Made by a program: the position numbers and the translations under genes
Notes under the pieces: generated by a model
What the model saw: only the letters and a program-made list of their open reading frames with translations
Database searches by the model: none
What the model was told of the DNA's origin: nothing
DNA from: Rhodocyclaceae bacterium UBA1310
Lineage (GTDB): Bacteria; Pseudomonadota; Gammaproteobacteria; Burkholderiales; Rhodocyclaceae
Length of the DNA: 6,220 bases
Assembly: GCA_002307175.1 (NCBI GenBank)
Contig: DBTS01000091.1
Coordinates: forward strand, 1 to 6,220
Direction: 5' to 3'
In this document: positions 5,979 to 6,220 of the stretch, one piece after another
Layout of the letters: every line of letters begins with the position of its first letter
How positions within the stretch are numbered: the first letter of the stretch is position 1

Positions 5979-6007
5979 TTGACGCATTGTGCTGAATTGC
6001 CCATAAT
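5979..6007 (+). promoter_or_regulatory. Sigma70-type promoter, probable upstream rrn promoter
   Basis: TTGACG (5979-5984) and CATAAT (6002-6007) are separated by the optimal 17 bases. An AT-rich stretch precedes the -35 box (5957-5975). Its product would run through the second promoter 178 bases downstream into the presumed rRNA operon, giving the tandem arrangement familiar from rrn operons. Confidence 0.75.
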
Positions 6008-6139
6008 CTCGTTTCTCTGCTGCAGCGACGGAAACGAAGCGGTGGCGGGGATCTGGAAGCGGTTAAGGTCAGTAATGGAGTCAGCGATGACTGCCAGAAA
6101 TGAGCCGGTTTCAGGTGCGAATTAAGAAGTCTTGCAGGG

Positions 6140-6156
6140 TTTGAAATGATTTCAAA
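6140..6156. promoter_or_regulatory. Palindrome abutting the -35 box of the rrn promoter
   Basis: TTTGAAA (6140-6146) and TTTCAAA (6150-6156) are perfect inverted arms with a 3-bp spacer. The site ends six bases before the -35 hexamer, where an UP element or activator would bind. Its AT-rich dyad is loosely Fis-like; this role is inference. Confidence 0.5.
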
Positions 6157-6162
6157 AACTGC

Positions 6163-6190
6163 TTGACGAGAAATCAGGGTCGTGTAGAAT
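6163..6190 (+). promoter_or_regulatory. Ribosomal RNA operon promoter
   Basis: TTGACG (6163-6168) and TAGAAT (6185-6190) are 16 bases apart, a slightly short spacing common in rRNA promoters. The discriminator GCGCCCC is very GC-rich, the typical sign of stringent (ppGpp/DksA) control. Transcription should start near 6197. The downstream leader features support an rrn operon rather than an ordinary gene. Confidence 0.85.
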
Positions 6191-6197
6191 GCGCCCC

Positions 6198-6220
6198 TCT
6201 CGTGAAGACGAGACGCTCTT
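6198..6220 (+). other. Start of rRNA leader: small hairpin and partial boxA
   Basis: TCTCGT (6198-6203) and ACGAGA (6208-6213) form a perfect six-pair hairpin with a GAAG loop right at the expected transcript 5' end. It is followed by CGCTCTT at the window edge, which matches the first bases of the boxA antitermination signal (GCTCTTTAA...). The 16S rRNA gene is predicted beyond the window. Confidence 0.65.

Overview
The window looks like a betaproteobacterial chromosome segment, probably Burkholderiales or Oxalobacteraceae-like. The support is a cytochrome c4 relic, a galactofuranose-type (YtfT/YjfF) sugar permease pair, a GhrA-type dehydrogenase and, at the right edge, an rRNA-operon promoter with a GC-rich discriminator and the start of a boxA. 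The taxonomic call is inference. Only four reading frames look like plausible working genes, and one of those runs off the left edge. The rest is relics, repeats and regulatory DNA.

Left part (1-988): the C-terminal end of a large, probably secreted polymorphic-toxin-like protein enters from the left edge. It ends in a compact domain resembling the RelE/ParE fold. A 66-residue frame follows at once with the layout of an immunity or antitoxin gene.

Middle left (989-2644): a decayed cytochrome c4 gene lacks its 5' end and has an in-frame TAG between its two haem domains. After it come a small palindrome, a strong Rho-independent terminator with no obvious gene upstream, a perfect 4 x 9-bp tandem repeat, and two ~97% identical direct copies of a ~204-bp MITE-like element with matching terminal inverted repeats. 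The right copy stops within a few bases of the point where a ytfT permease gene becomes recognisable, so ytfT has lost roughly its first two thirds.

Middle right (2645-5428): the ytfT tail overlaps an apparently intact yjfF by ATGA, the remnant of a ytfQRT-yjfF-like ABC importer operon. Convergent to it lies an intact glyoxylate/hydroxypyruvate reductase A-like gene (ghrA, minus strand). Just beyond the ghrA start codon is the C-terminal tail of a membrane transporter, tentatively RhaT-like. Both sugar-transport loci are therefore cut, which suggests repeated deletion or rearrangement.

Right part (5429-6220): no convincing gene. It holds a terminator-like hairpin with a competing upstream arm, then two sigma70-type promoters in tandem, the second a typical rrn promoter with a palindrome upstream, a leader hairpin and the first bases of a boxA. 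The 16S rRNA gene should start shortly beyond the window.
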